From Streptomyces spinoverrucosus (lineage in GTDB: Bacteria > Actinomycetota > Actinomycetes > Streptomycetales > Streptomycetaceae), in NCBI RefSeq assembly GCF_006539505.1, contig NZ_BJND01000065.1, positions 1-49,648 of the forward strand: DNA of 49,648 bases, read 5' to 3'. Under the pieces are notes generated by a model. It worked only from the letters and a program-made list of their open reading frames with translations, was not told the origin of the DNA and ran no database searches. This document shows positions 1 to 7,270 of this stretch, one piece after another; within the stretch, counting starts at the first letter, position 1; the number at the start of each line of letters is the position of its first letter. Position numbers and translations under genes: made by a program.

Positions 1-180
1 CGGCAGGCGCGGGGCCCGGCGCGGCAGGCCCGGGAGCCGATACGGCCTGCGTCGGGGCCGGTACGGCAGGCGCGGGACCCGGCACGGCCGCTGCGGGACC
101 CGGCACGGCCGGTGCGGGACCCGGCACGGCCGCTGCGGGACCCGGCACGCCAGGCGCGGGAGACGGCGGCACTGCGGGCG
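1..180. repeat. Low-complexity repeats inside the protease gene
   Basis: Imperfect units such as GGCACGGCCGCTGCGGGACC recur, most clearly at 80-150, and encode VPGPA/APAVPGP-type peptides on the minus strand. They look like slippage-prone coding repeats in a disordered linker rather than a mobile or regulatory element. Confidence 0.7.
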
Positions 181-547
181 CCGGAACCCCCGGAGCGGGC
201 ATCCCGTGCGGCGGCGCCACCGGCGGTGCCATCGCCGTGCCCTGCGCGGGTGTGGTCGCCGGATGCTGTACGGGCGGAGCGGGCGCCCACGGGCCGGGCT
301 CGCCGTAGGGCGGGGTGCTGTACGGGTCGGGATCGTGGAGGGGCCTGACGTCCTCGACGGCGGGCGCGGGGACCGGAACCGCAGCGGACGCGGTCATGTC
401 ACCCTTCGATGCCTGCGACGCATCGTCCCGCGAAGCCTCACCCGGCGGCGCCTCGTCGGACGCCGCCCCCTCGGGCACATCCTCCGGGCGCCTCAGCTCG
501 AAGTCGCCCTCCCCCTTGCCCGGCGTCGGCACGCTGCCCTCGTTCAT
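1..547 (-). CDS. HtrA-like serine protease, N-terminal part only (runs off the left edge)
   Basis: An open frame starts at ATG 547, preceded by a GGGGAG ribosome site, and stays open to the edge (about 182 codons). The visible part begins MNEGSVPTPGKGEGDFELRR, then turns acidic, then into a long Pro/Ala/Val/Gly region with repeated VPGPA units. No transmembrane or catalytic segment falls in the window. The identification is from context: the gene follows an ECF sigma factor and its anti-sigma factor on the same strand, as htrA follows sigE-rseA in mycobacteria, and Streptomyces homologues carry a long proline-rich cytoplasmic tail before a membrane helix and a trypsin-like/PDZ module. If so, it is an envelope quality-control protease. 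The protease assignment itself is inference. Confidence 0.6.
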   Translation of the reverse strand, partial: MNEGSVPTPGKGEGDFELRRPEDVPEGAASDEAPPGEASRDDASQASKGDMTASAAVPVPAPAVEDVRPLHDPDPYSTPPYGEPGPWAPAPPVQHPATTPAQGTAMAPPVAPPHGMPAPGVPAPAVPPSPAPGVPGPAAAVPGPAPAVPGPAAAVPGPAPAVPAPTQAVSAPGPAAPGPAPA

Positions 548-683
548 GCTCTCCCCACAGCTGGCCGCGGCCCGGCTCGTCGTTGGTGTGGCCGCAGTTC
601 GTCGATTCCGCGCCGGACGCCGTGGCGTGGGCGCGGTCCACCCTGGATTCAACCAGGTTCGCGCACCGCGCCGCAGGGCCCGG

Positions 684-1649
684 TCAGCGGGGCATGCCGG
701 GAGAGGACGCGGAGGAAGTGGGCGTCCCGTCGGTGACGGGTGCCGCGAGCAGGCCGGGAGCCATGACCTCCGGTGCCGTCGACCAGCTGGTGAGCGTGAT
801 CGGCGGGGTCGCCGCCGGCGGACGTATCAACGGCGACGTCGCGGCCGCGCCGACCACCCCGGGAGCCGTCAGCGCGTGCGCCGGCTGGGCCGCAACCCCC
901 GGCAGCAGCGGGGCGGACACCTCCGTCGGGGCCACCGGCGTGTCCCCGAGTGTCCGGCCGCCCTGGCCCTGGGCGAGCAGTGGGCCGGCGCCGCGGCGCC
1001 GCTGGTTCTCGGGCACCGTCGCCGTACCCGAGCCCGGGCGGGCCGGGGTCACATTGCTTCCCGAGCCGCCCCGGGCGTCCGTGTCGCCCGGCGCGCCCGT
1101 GGTGACGCCGCCCAGGGCGATCGCCGCCAGGGACACCGCCCCGGCGGCCACGAAGGCGAACCGGCGCCCACGCGAGGCCGCCGCCCGCTCGGCCTCACTG
1201 CGGCCGACGTCATGGATACGGAAGCCGCGCTGTGCGGATGCGGGCAGCACGGAGGCGTGCGCGGCGGTGGGGACGTACTCGAAGTCGAAGCGCTCGCCGC
1301 GCCTCATGCCGAAGACGCCGGTGGCGCCGGGCCGTGCCGTGGGCAGCCCACCGCCGAATCCTCCCCCGACCGGTGGGACACCACCGTCGAGGTCACCTCC
1401 TCCGGGGAGCCCCTGAAGACGGGCCAGGAAGCTCTCGGAGGGCGGCGGAGGGGCGGCCTCCGCGAAGACGTTCTTCAGCCGGCGCTGGGCATCGACCTCC
1501 GCCTTGCACTTCGGGCAGGTCGCCACGTGCGCCAGCACACGCTCACGCGTGTCATGACCGAGCTCGCCGTCCACCAGGGCGGCGAGTCGGTCTCCCAGGT
1601 GCTGCTCTGCGAGGCGCTCCTCGGCAGCTGTCGGTCGTGTGCCACTCAC
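684..1649 (-). CDS. Anti-sigma factor, zinc-finger (zf-HC2/RseA-like), membrane-anchored
   Basis: GTG start at 1649 overlaps the TGA of the sigma gene (GTGA), giving a 321-aa product. The N-terminus has the HxxxCxxC zinc-associated anti-sigma motif (HVATCPKC, about residues 44-51), which in this family clamps the cognate sigma factor. A Gly/Pro-rich linker follows, then one hydrophobic segment (FAFVAAGAVSLAAIALGG) that should cross the membrane, then a long Thr/Ala/Pro-rich external tail. The coupled order sigma, anti-sigma, protease is that of mycobacterial sigE-rseA-htrA. It probably holds the sigma factor inactive until envelope stress. Function is inferred from motif and context. Confidence 0.9.
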   Translation of the reverse strand: MSGTRPTAAEERLAEQHLGDRLAALVDGELGHDTRERVLAHVATCPKCKAEVDAQRRLKNVFAEAAPPPPSESFLARLQGLPGGGDLDGGVPPVGGGFGGGLPTARPGATGVFGMRRGERFDFEYVPTAAHASVLPASAQRGFRIHDVGRSEAERAAASRGRRFAFVAAGAVSLAAIALGGVTTGAPGDTDARGGSGSNVTPARPGSGTATVPENQRRRGAGPLLAQGQGGRTLGDTPVAPTEVSAPLLPGVAAQPAHALTAPGVVGAAATSPLIRPPAATPPITLTSWSTAPEVMAPGLLAAPVTDGTPTSSASSPGMPR

Positions 1650-2419
1650 GCGGACGCGCCCCCTCCCCCCAGAGCGGGGATACGGGGCACGAAGGAGCGG
1701 CGCTCGGCGCGCGCCTCCGGGGACCGGTGCGCCAGGGCCTTGCGCAGCTGGGAGCGGCCGCGGTGGATCCGGGAGCGGACCGTGCCCAGCTTGACGCCGA
1801 GGGTCGCGGCGATCTCCTCGTACGACAGTCCTTCGATGTCGCACAGGACGACCGCGGCGCGGAACTCGGGCGCGAGGGTGTCGAGGGCCTGCTGGACGTC
1901 CGCGTCGAAGTGCGCGTCGTTGAAGACCTGCTGCGGGGACGGCTCGCGGCTGGGCAGCCGCTCGGCCGCGTCCTCACCGAGGGCGTCGAAGCGGATGCGC
2001 TGCTTGCGGCGGACCATGTCCAGGAACAGGTTCGTCGTGATGCGGTGCAGCCAGCCTTCGAACGTGCCCGGCGAGTACGTCGACAGGGAGCGGAATACCC
2101 GGACGAAGACCTCCTGGGTGAGGTCCTCGGCGTCGTGCTGGTTGCCTGTGAGGCGGTAGGCCAGCCGGTACACACGACCGCTGTGGGTGCTGACGATCTC
2201 CTCCCAGGTGGGCGGAGTCCACGCCTGCCCGTCCGCGTCGGTGGAGAAGGTCGCGGTCCGGTCGTGGCCGGCGGCGTGGCGGTGGTCAGCAGCGGTGTCG
2301 TTCACGGATTTCGGCCTGCCCGCCGACCCGAGGAAGCGCCTCAGCACTCCTGTGCGGGCCACAGGCGCAGCCGCACCTCCCCTGTCAGCTCTGGTGGTGT
2401 CCAGTGGAGCCCCTACCAT
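1646..2419 (-). CDS. RNA polymerase ECF sigma factor (SigE-like)
   Basis: 257-aa product from ATG 2419, which has GCGAGG five bases upstream; the frame stays open to an ATG at 2536, but the extra 39 residues lack an equally good ribosome site. Region 2 is clear (YRLAYRLTGNQHDAEDLTQE, then FRSLSTYSPGTFEGWLHRI), and region 4 carries the helix-turn-helix (LSYEEIAATLGVKLGTVRSR). The length is normal for ECF factors with an N-terminal extension. It overlaps the anti-sigma gene by 4 bp, so the two are probably translationally coupled. It resembles mycobacterial SigE, which directs the cell-envelope stress response, and its divergent methyltransferase neighbour is also conserved there. Confidence 0.93.
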   Translation of the reverse strand: MVGAPLDTTRADRGGAAAPVARTGVLRRFLGSAGRPKSVNDTAADHRHAAGHDRTATFSTDADGQAWTPPTWEEIVSTHSGRVYRLAYRLTGNQHDAEDLTQEVFVRVFRSLSTYSPGTFEGWLHRITTNLFLDMVRRKQRIRFDALGEDAAERLPSREPSPQQVFNDAHFDADVQQALDTLAPEFRAAVVLCDIEGLSYEEIAATLGVKLGTVRSRIHRGRSQLRKALAHRSPEARAERRSFVPRIPALGGGGASA

Positions 2420-2648
2420 AGCCACCTCGCCCGTTAGCTCCCCATAAGCGGTTTTACGAGAAATTGATCTGTGCTGATACGGCTCATACGGCTGCGTCAG
2501 CACTTGCTCGCCGTCCCGCTCGTCGTCGTGATCCAACTGTGTCCCCCGCCGTCGTCTCCCACCCTTCTAAACGCCCGGTCCCATCTGCGGGTTCCCGGCG
2601 CCAACGGATACAGTCACGCCCAGGCAACCACGGGGACAGGAGAGGGTC
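2420..2648. promoter_or_regulatory. Divergent intergenic region, sigma factor / O-methyltransferase
   Basis: 229 bp between two divergent genes and therefore must hold both promoters. It contains stops in the methyltransferase frame (TGA 2529, TAA 2568), which limit how far upstream that gene can start. I could not assign -35/-10 boxes with confidence. Confidence 0.4.
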
Positions 2649-3281
2649 ATTACCGGCAACCGGCTGACGAGCTGGGCGTTCGCCGACGCCTTTGTCGCCG
2701 AGGACGAGGCGCTGCACTGGGCCCGGGACCGGGCCCGGGAGGCAGGGCTGCGCTCGGTGTCGCCCGGCACGGGCGCGGCGCTGCGGTTGCTGGCAGCCTC
2801 CGTGGACGCCAAAGCCGTCGCCGAGATCGGCACCGGCACCGGTGTCTCCGGGATCCATCTGCTGCACGGGATGCGTCCGGACGGCGTGCTGACCACCGTC
2901 GACCCCGAGCCGGAGCACCAGCAGTTCGCGCGGCAGGCCTTCCGCGCCTCCGGGTTCGCCAGCAATCGGGCCCGGTTCATCCCCGGCCGGGCTCTGGACG
3001 TGCTGCCCCGGCTCGCGGACGCCGGCTACGACCTCCTCTTCTGCGACGGTGACCGGCTGGAGGTGCTGGACTACCTCGCTGAATCGTTGCGTCTGCTGCG
3101 GCCGGGCGGGCTCGTGGCGTTCGAGGGTGTCTTCGCCAACGGGCGCACGGTGGACTCGGGGCCGCAGCCGACGGAGGTGCTGCGGCTGCGGGAGCTGCTG
3201 CGCGCGGTGCGCGAGAGCCAGGAGCTGGTGCCGTCGCTGCTGCCGGTGGGCGACGGGCTGCTGTGCGCGGTCAAGCGGTGA
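2649..3281 (+). CDS. SAM-dependent O-methyltransferase, class I, with probable AUU start
   Basis: Class I Rossmann methyltransferase of the small O-methyltransferase family (COG4122 type). Motif I is VAEIGTGTGVSGIHLL, the acidic loop is TTVDPEPEHQQ, and LLFCDGD is the post-II strand. The first ATG/GTG/TTG in frame is GTG 2757, but starting there removes the conserved N-terminal helices (TSWAFADAFVAEDEALHWAR). The frame is closed upstream by TAA 2568-2570, with no standard start between it and 2757. ATT 2649, six bases after AGGAG, fits both the ribosome site and the length of relatives as I recall them (TGNR... N-terminus); the product would be 210 aa. Its substrate is unknown. It sits divergent to the sigma gene, as Rv1220c does to sigE. 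Confidence 0.85.
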   Translation: MTGNRLTSWAFADAFVAEDEALHWARDRAREAGLRSVSPGTGAALRLLAASVDAKAVAEIGTGTGVSGIHLLHGMRPDGVLTTVDPEPEHQQFARQAFRASGFASNRARFIPGRALDVLPRLADAGYDLLFCDGDRLEVLDYLAESLRLLRPGGLVAFEGVFANGRTVDSGPQPTEVLRLRELLRAVRESQELVPSLLPVGDGLLCAVKR

Positions 3282-3341
3282 CCCTGTGACTCCTGTGACG
3301 CCGGTGGCCTGCATGTTCGTACCGGACATTGCCGGACATGC

Positions 3342-3377
3342 AGCCGCCCCGGCACCGGATGCGGTGTCGGGGCGGCT
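3342..3377. terminator. Bidirectional hairpin terminator
   Basis: Perfect 10-bp stem AGCCGCCCCG/CGGGGCGGCT (3342-3351 with 3368-3377), extended inward by GCACC/GGTGT, around a short loop. It lies between the convergent methyltransferase and DUF3117 genes and can serve both. Confidence 0.8.
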
Positions 3378-3400
3378 GAAAGGGTATGGTCGCCTGCGGG

Positions 3401-3568
3401 TCAGCCCACGACCTTCTTGAGGGCGTCGCCGAGCGCGTCGGCCTCGTCCGGGGTCAGCTCGACGACGAGCCGACCGCCGCCTTCGAGCGGAACGCGCATG
3501 ACGATGCCCCGCCCCTCCTTGGTCACCTCGAGCGGGCCGTCGCCCGTCCGCGGCTTCATGGCCGCCAT
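3401..3568 (-). CDS. DUF3117 family small protein
   Basis: A 55-aa protein, MAAMKPRTGDGPLEVTKEGR..., of the actinobacterial DUF3117 family (Rv1211 is the mycobacterial member). ATG 3568 is chosen because the family begins MAAMKPRTGDGP and an AAGGGGAA ribosome site lies upstream; the frame is open further but not family-like. It is rich in charged residues, with no membrane segment, and ends in an ALGDALKKVVG helix. Function is unknown; conservation of size and sequence across actinobacteria suggests a cytosolic housekeeping or regulatory role. It converges with the methyltransferase gene across the strong hairpin at 3342. Confidence 0.9.
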   Translation of the reverse strand: MAAMKPRTGDGPLEVTKEGRGIVMRVPLEGGGRLVVELTPDEADALGDALKKVVG

Positions 3569-3718
3569 GCTCGTTCCCCTTCCTGAAAACCAGCTCATCG
3601 TCAAGGCCGACGGCCCGCTGAAGGGCACGCGCGGTCCGTGAAGCCAGACACGCGACACCGGCATCGAACACATTGCTTCCCAGCCATTATCCCGCATCTC
3701 ACGACCCGATGACCAACA

Positions 3719-3883
3719 TCAGTCGGCATCGCTTGGGCAACGCGCGCGAGCAAAACCACTCAATTCGGCGATGTGACTGCGATACTGCGCAGCCGCATGG
3801 ACTTCCGCGGACCGGAAACCGGCCCGAATTCTTTGACGCAGCTCACACGGACGCTCGGGGCCGTTGTCGGTGATCTCCGCCAT
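3719..3883 (-). CDS. Possible small ORF, 54 aa, divergent to the crotonase gene
   Basis: ATG 3883 is preceded by GAGGAC at good spacing, and its first ten codons use only G or C in the third position (MAEITDNGPE), as in real Streptomyces genes. The rest (CELRQRIRAGFRSAEVHAAA...) has weaker bias and no recognised domain. It lies in an otherwise empty 380-bp gap and would overlap the control region of the crotonase gene. It may be a small protein or a chance frame. Confidence 0.3.
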   Translation of the reverse strand: MAEITDNGPERPCELRQRIRAGFRSAEVHAAAQYRSHIAELSGFARARCPSDAD

Positions 3884-3900
3884 GCTGTCCTCAGACAGGA

Positions 3901-3916
3901 CGTACCGAGCGGTACG
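3901..3916. promoter_or_regulatory. Palindrome CGTACC-GAGC-GGTACG, operator candidate
   Basis: Perfect 6-bp arms around GAGC, 32 bp before the crotonase start. The ACCG-type half site with CGGT resembles operators of TetR-family regulators of acyl-CoA catabolism (PaaR/FadR type). The regulator is not in this window. Confidence 0.45.
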
Positions 3917-3947
3917 CCCCAAGCCGCCGACCCGGAGGGGATACGCC

Positions 3948-4751
3948 ATGGCCGACACCGTGCTCTACGAGGTGAACGACGGGCTCGCGACGATCACGCT
4001 GAACCGCCCCGAGGCGATGAACGCGCTGAACATCGAGGCCAAGGTCGCCCTCCGGGACGCGGTCCAGTCCGCGGCGGCCGACGCCGCCGTGCGGGCGGTG
4101 CTGCTGACCGCGGCCGGTGACCGGGCGTTCTGCGTGGGCCAGGACCTCAAGGAGCACATCGGGCTGCTGGCCGCCGACCGGGAGGCGGGCGAGGGGCAGA
4201 CGATGAGCACCGTGCGTGAGCACTACAACCCGATCGTGCGGGCGCTGACCGACATGGCGAAGCCCGTGGTGGCGGGGGTGAATGGGGTCGCCGCCGGGGC
4301 CGGCTTCGGTTTCGCGCTGGCCGCGGACTACCGGGTCGTGGCGGACACGGCGGCCTTCAACACGTCGTTCGCGGGCGTGGCGCTGACGGCCGACTCCGGC
4401 GTCTCCTGGACGCTGCCGCGCGTGATCGGGCCCGGGCGCGCGACCGACCTGCTGCTCTTCCCGCGCAGCGTCAAGGCGCAGGAGGCGTACGAGCTGGGCA
4501 TCGCGAACCGCGTCGTGCCGACGGCTGAGCTGCGGGCGGAGGCCGAGCAGGTGGCCCGCGCGCTGGCCGAGGGGCCGACGGTGGCGTACGCGGCGATCAA
4601 GGAGGCCGTGGCGTACGGGCTCAGCCACTCCCTGGCCGAGACGCTGCAGAAGGAGGACGAGCTGCAGTCGCGGGCGGGGGCGTCGGAGGACCACGGGATC
4701 GCGGTGCAGGCGTTCGTGAACAAGGAGAAGCCGAAGTACCTGGGGCGCTGA
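3948..4751 (+). CDS. Enoyl-CoA hydratase/isomerase (crotonase family, PaaG-like)
   Basis: 267-aa product from ATG 3948, after GGAGGGG. Crotonase signatures are present: LNRPEAMNALN near the N-terminus, the oxyanion-hole loop AFCVGQDLKEH, and VNGVAAGAGFGFALAADYRV. The ADSGVSWTLPR segment, with Asp at about residue 149, matches the DSGxxWxLPR motif of PaaG-type isomerases (ring-1,2-epoxyphenylacetyl-CoA isomerase) rather than the Glu of classical enoyl-CoA hydratase. It acts on acyl-CoA thioesters in the cytosol. No other catabolic gene is adjacent, so the real substrate is uncertain. The palindrome just upstream suggests ligand-responsive control. Confidence 0.88.
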   Translation: MADTVLYEVNDGLATITLNRPEAMNALNIEAKVALRDAVQSAAADAAVRAVLLTAAGDRAFCVGQDLKEHIGLLAADREAGEGQTMSTVREHYNPIVRALTDMAKPVVAGVNGVAAGAGFGFALAADYRVVADTAAFNTSFAGVALTADSGVSWTLPRVIGPGRATDLLLFPRSVKAQEAYELGIANRVVPTAELRAEAEQVARALAEGPTVAYAAIKEAVAYGLSHSLAETLQKEDELQSRAGASEDHGIAVQAFVNKEKPKYLGR

Positions 4752-4771
4752 GCCGGGTCCCCCGACAGGCC

Positions 4772-5359
4772 CTAGCCGATGCGGCGGGCGAGGCAGTCCA
4801 CGAGGTGGTCGTCGACCAGGCCGCATGCCTGCATCAGCGCGTACGCCGTCGTCGGGCCCACGAAGCGCAGGCCCCGCTTCTTCAGGGCCTTGGACAGGGC
4901 CGTCGACTCCGGGGTGACCGCGGGGACGTCGGCGATGGTCTTCGGGACCGGGCGGGTGGCCGGGTCTGGGGCGTGCGACCAGATCAGGGCGTCCAGCTCG
5001 CCCGGCGCCCAGTCGGCCAGCGCGCGGGCGTTGGCGAGGGTGGCGTCGATCTTCGCGCGGTTGCGGATGATGCGGGCGTCGGTGAGGAGGCGGTCGCGGT
5101 CGGCGTCCGTGAAGCCGGCGACCGTAGCGATCTTGAAGTCGGCGAAGGCGGCGCGGAAGCCGGGGCGGCGGCGCAGGATGGTGATCCAGGACAGGCCGGA
5201 CTGGAAGGCCTCCAGGGACAGCCGCTCGAACAGCGCGTCGTCGCCGTGGACCGGGCGGCCCCACTCCTCGTCGTGGTACGTCACGTAGTCCGGCGTCGAC
5301 AGGGCCCAGGGGCAGCGCAGCGCGCCGTCCGGGCCGGCCAGGGCGGTGCCGTCGCTCAC
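4772..5359 (-). CDS. tag: DNA-3-methyladenine glycosylase I
   Basis: 195-aa product from GTG 5359, behind GAGGAGGACC. It excises 3-methyladenine from alkylated DNA (base excision repair). The zinc ligands of the Tag family are all visible at the right spacing: Cys16 (RCPW), His29 (YHDEEWG), His185 and Cys189 (DDHLVDC). Glu50 in LSLEAFQSGLSW matches the catalytic pocket Glu38 of E. coli Tag. The helix-hairpin-helix-type core (GLRFVGPTTAYALMQACG) is also present. It starts inside the end of the DivIVA-like gene (4-bp overlap), so the two are cotranscribed, and it converges with the crotonase gene 20 bp away. Confidence 0.95.
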   Translation of the reverse strand: MSDGTALAGPDGALRCPWALSTPDYVTYHDEEWGRPVHGDDALFERLSLEAFQSGLSWITILRRRPGFRAAFADFKIATVAGFTDADRDRLLTDARIIRNRAKIDATLANARALADWAPGELDALIWSHAPDPATRPVPKTIADVPAVTPESTALSKALKKRGLRFVGPTTAYALMQACGLVDDHLVDCLARRIG

Positions 5360-5709
5360 CGGTGGTCCTCCTCCCGGGCGGTCCGGTCCGTGGGGACGCG
5401 GGCGGCGGCCTGGGCGCCGGCCAGGGCGGACTCCAGGTCGGCGATCCGGGCGTCCCGCTCGGCGAGCTCGGCGGCGATGCGGTTCAGGGCGTCGTCGACG
5501 TCGGCCATGCGGTAGCCGCGGGCGGCGAGGGGGAAGCGCAGGGCGTCGATGTCCGTGCGGCTGACCGGGCGGTCCGGGGGCAGCGGGTCCTGCAGCCGCT
5601 CGGGCGCGGCCTCGGGGAGCGGGCCGTGCTCGCCGCCGCCGACCACGGCGAGGGTCACCGCGGCGACCACGACGGCGAGGGCGACGACCAGGAAAAAGAA
5701 CATAACCAT
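5356..5709 (-). CDS. Small membrane protein with DivIVA-like domain
   Basis: 117-aa product. One hydrophobic N-terminal helix (MFFFLVVALAVVVAAVTLAVV) anchors it. A Pro-rich linker is followed by a DivIVA-type segment (IDALRFPLAARGYRMADVDDALNRIAAEL) and a coiled coil (ERDARIADLESALAGAQ). The L/GYRMADVD pattern is the DivIVA N-terminal domain signature known from actinobacterial polar-growth proteins. Rv1209 of M. tuberculosis is comparable and also lies next to tagA and folP2. Start ATG 5709 has no strong ribosome site; ATG 5703 is an alternative. It may be a polarity or membrane-curvature factor; coupling to tag looks like shared transcription rather than shared function. Confidence 0.85.
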   Translation of the reverse strand: MVMFFFLVVALAVVVAAVTLAVVGGGEHGPLPEAAPERLQDPLPPDRPVSRTDIDALRFPLAARGYRMADVDDALNRIAAELAERDARIADLESALAGAQAAARVPTDRTAREEDHR

Positions 5710-5891
5710 CGCTTCAGGGCCCCCACGCGGAGTGTGCCGGCGTACGTGTGGCGTACGACGGCGTCGGATGTGTCAGGGTCCGATCGTGCCATGCGAGTCT
5801 GACAGTTAGGGTCGCAGGCGGTCGCAAGGGGCCTGGGGCAGGGCCTAGGACAGGGTCCAGGGCCAGGATGAACGAGGAGAGGTCACAGGGG

Positions 5892-6752
5892 ATGCTCAGG
5901 CTGGGCAGGCGGGAGTTCGACCCGCGCGAGCCGGTGATCATGGCGATCGTGAACCGGACCCCGGACTCCTTCTACGACCAAGGGGCCACGTTCGGCGACG
6001 AGCCCGCCCTTGCTCGGGTGGAGCAGGCGGTGGCCGAGGGGGCCGCGATCATCGACATCGGCGGGGTGAAGGCGGGGCCCGGCGAGGAGGTGAGCGCGCG
6101 GGAAGAGGCGCGGCGGACGGTGGGGTTCGTGGCGGAGGTGCGGCGGCGGTTCCCGGACGTGATCATCAGTGTGGACACCTGGCGGCACGAGGTCGGGGAG
6201 GCGGTGTGCGAGGCGGGGGCGGATCTGCTGAACGACGCGTGGGGTGGGGTGGATCCGCGGCTGGCGGAGGTCGCCGCGCGGTACGGGGTGGGGCTGGTGT
6301 GTACGCACGCGGGGGGTGCGGAGCCGCGTACGCGGCCGCATCGGGTGACGTACGACGACGTCATGGCGGACATTCTGCGGGTGACGTTGGGGCTGGCTGA
6401 GCGGGCGGTGTCGTTGGGGGTGCCTCGGGAGTCGGTGCTGATCGATCCCGGGCACGACTTCGGGAAGAACACGCGGCACAGTCTGGAGGCGACGCGGCGG
6501 CTCGGGGAGATGGTCGAGACGGGGTGGCCGGTGTTGGTGTCGCTGTCCAACAAGGACTTTGTCGGGGAGAGCTTGGACAAGCCGGTGAAGGAACGGGTGA
6601 TCGGTACGTTGGCGACGACGGCGGTGTCCGCGTGGCTCGGGGCGCAGGTGTACCGGGTGCATGAGGTGGCGGAGACTCGGCAGGTGCTGGAGATGGTGTC
6701 GGCGATCGCGGGGTGGCGTGAGCCGGCGGTTGCCCGCAGGGGGCTGGCCTGA
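5892..6752 (+). CDS. folP2: Dihydropteroate synthase homologue, FolP2 type
   Basis: 286-aa TIM-barrel protein of the DHPS/pterin-binding family. Motifs in order: MAIVNRTPDSFYDQG (residues 17-31), IIDIGGVKAGPGEE, ISVDTWR, LLNDAWGG, CTHAGG, LIDPGHDFGKNTRHSLE, LVSLSNKDFVGE and YRVHEVAETRQVL. Several canonical positions differ (NRTPDSF for NVTPDSF, SNKDF for the usual S-R-K pterin/phosphate loop), as in mycobacterial FolP2, which is reported not to make dihydropteroate. ATG 5892 follows GAGGAGAGG; ATG 5868 is an alternative adding MNEERSQG. Its position beside the LOG, DivIVA-like and tag genes matches Rv1207. A role in folate synthesis should not be assumed. Confidence 0.9.
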   Translation: MLRLGRREFDPREPVIMAIVNRTPDSFYDQGATFGDEPALARVEQAVAEGAAIIDIGGVKAGPGEEVSAREEARRTVGFVAEVRRRFPDVIISVDTWRHEVGEAVCEAGADLLNDAWGGVDPRLAEVAARYGVGLVCTHAGGAEPRTRPHRVTYDDVMADILRVTLGLAERAVSLGVPRESVLIDPGHDFGKNTRHSLEATRRLGEMVETGWPVLVSLSNKDFVGESLDKPVKERVIGTLATTAVSAWLGAQVYRVHEVAETRQVLEMVSAIAGWREPAVARRGLA

Positions 6753-6760
6753 GGCCTCGG

Positions 6761-7130
6761 CCCACCCGACTCGCTCGGCCAAGAGGTGGCCCGACTGGGG
6801 CTCCGCCCCAGACCCCATTGCCCACCCGCCCACCCGACTCGCTCGGCCAAGAAGTGAACGCCCCTGGGGCTCCGCCAGACCCCGGCGGGGCTCCGCCCCT
6901 GCACCCCCGTTGCCCACCCGCCCACCCGACTCGGTTGGGCAAGAGGTGACCCACTGGGGCTCCGCCCCAGACTCCGCCGGGGACTCCGTCCCCCGGACCC
7001 CTGACAGGGCTCCGCCCCCGCGCCCCCACCCGACTCGGTTGAGCAAGAAGTGGCCCCCACTGGGGCTCCGCCCCAGACCCCGCCGGGGACTCCGTCCCCT
7101 GGACCCCTGGCTTCCGCTCCCGCCTTCCCC
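6761..7130. repeat. Four diverged copies of a Streptomyces intergenic hairpin repeat
   Basis: Between convergent folP2 and the LOG gene, a roughly 60-115-bp unit occurs four times, starting near 6761, 6821, 6913 and 7026. Each opens with CCCACCCGACTCG followed by a CAAGAAGTG-like stretch, then a TGGGGCTCCGCCCCA hairpin (intact at 6796-6810, 6955-6969 and 7061-7075; degraded near 6865). Copies 3 and 4 share a further GCCGGGGACTCCGTCCCC hairpin. No credible ORF exists here; the long minus-strand frame has repetitive, non-protein-like composition. Such elements are scattered through Streptomyces genomes and probably act as bidirectional terminators or mRNA-end structures. Confidence 0.85.
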
Positions 7131-7202
7131 AGACGGGTTCCAGCCCACCCAGCAGACTGAACCCACGCCCTCCCCGACCAACACCGTCGGTCCCAACGCC
7201 TC

Positions 7203-7270
7203 AGCCCGTCCGGCGTTTGAGGACGAGGCCGTTCAGGCCGAAGCGGGGGGCTGGGGGCGGCAGCCCCCAG
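7203..7270. repeat. Second intergenic repeat family with terminal hairpin
   Basis: AGCCCGTCCGGCGTTTGAGG (from 7203) and the following bases, ending in the perfect hairpin CTGGGGGC-GGCA-GCCCCCAG (7251-7270), are a familiar Streptomyces intergenic repeat. It stands between the hairpin array and the LOG gene end. From 7271 to 7338 there is only GC-rich spacer including a CCCGGCGCCGGG palindrome. Confidence 0.75.

Noticed and set aside
6761..7130. CRISPR-like array
   Set aside because: Units vary in length, have internal hairpins and no uniform spacers, and no cas genes are present.
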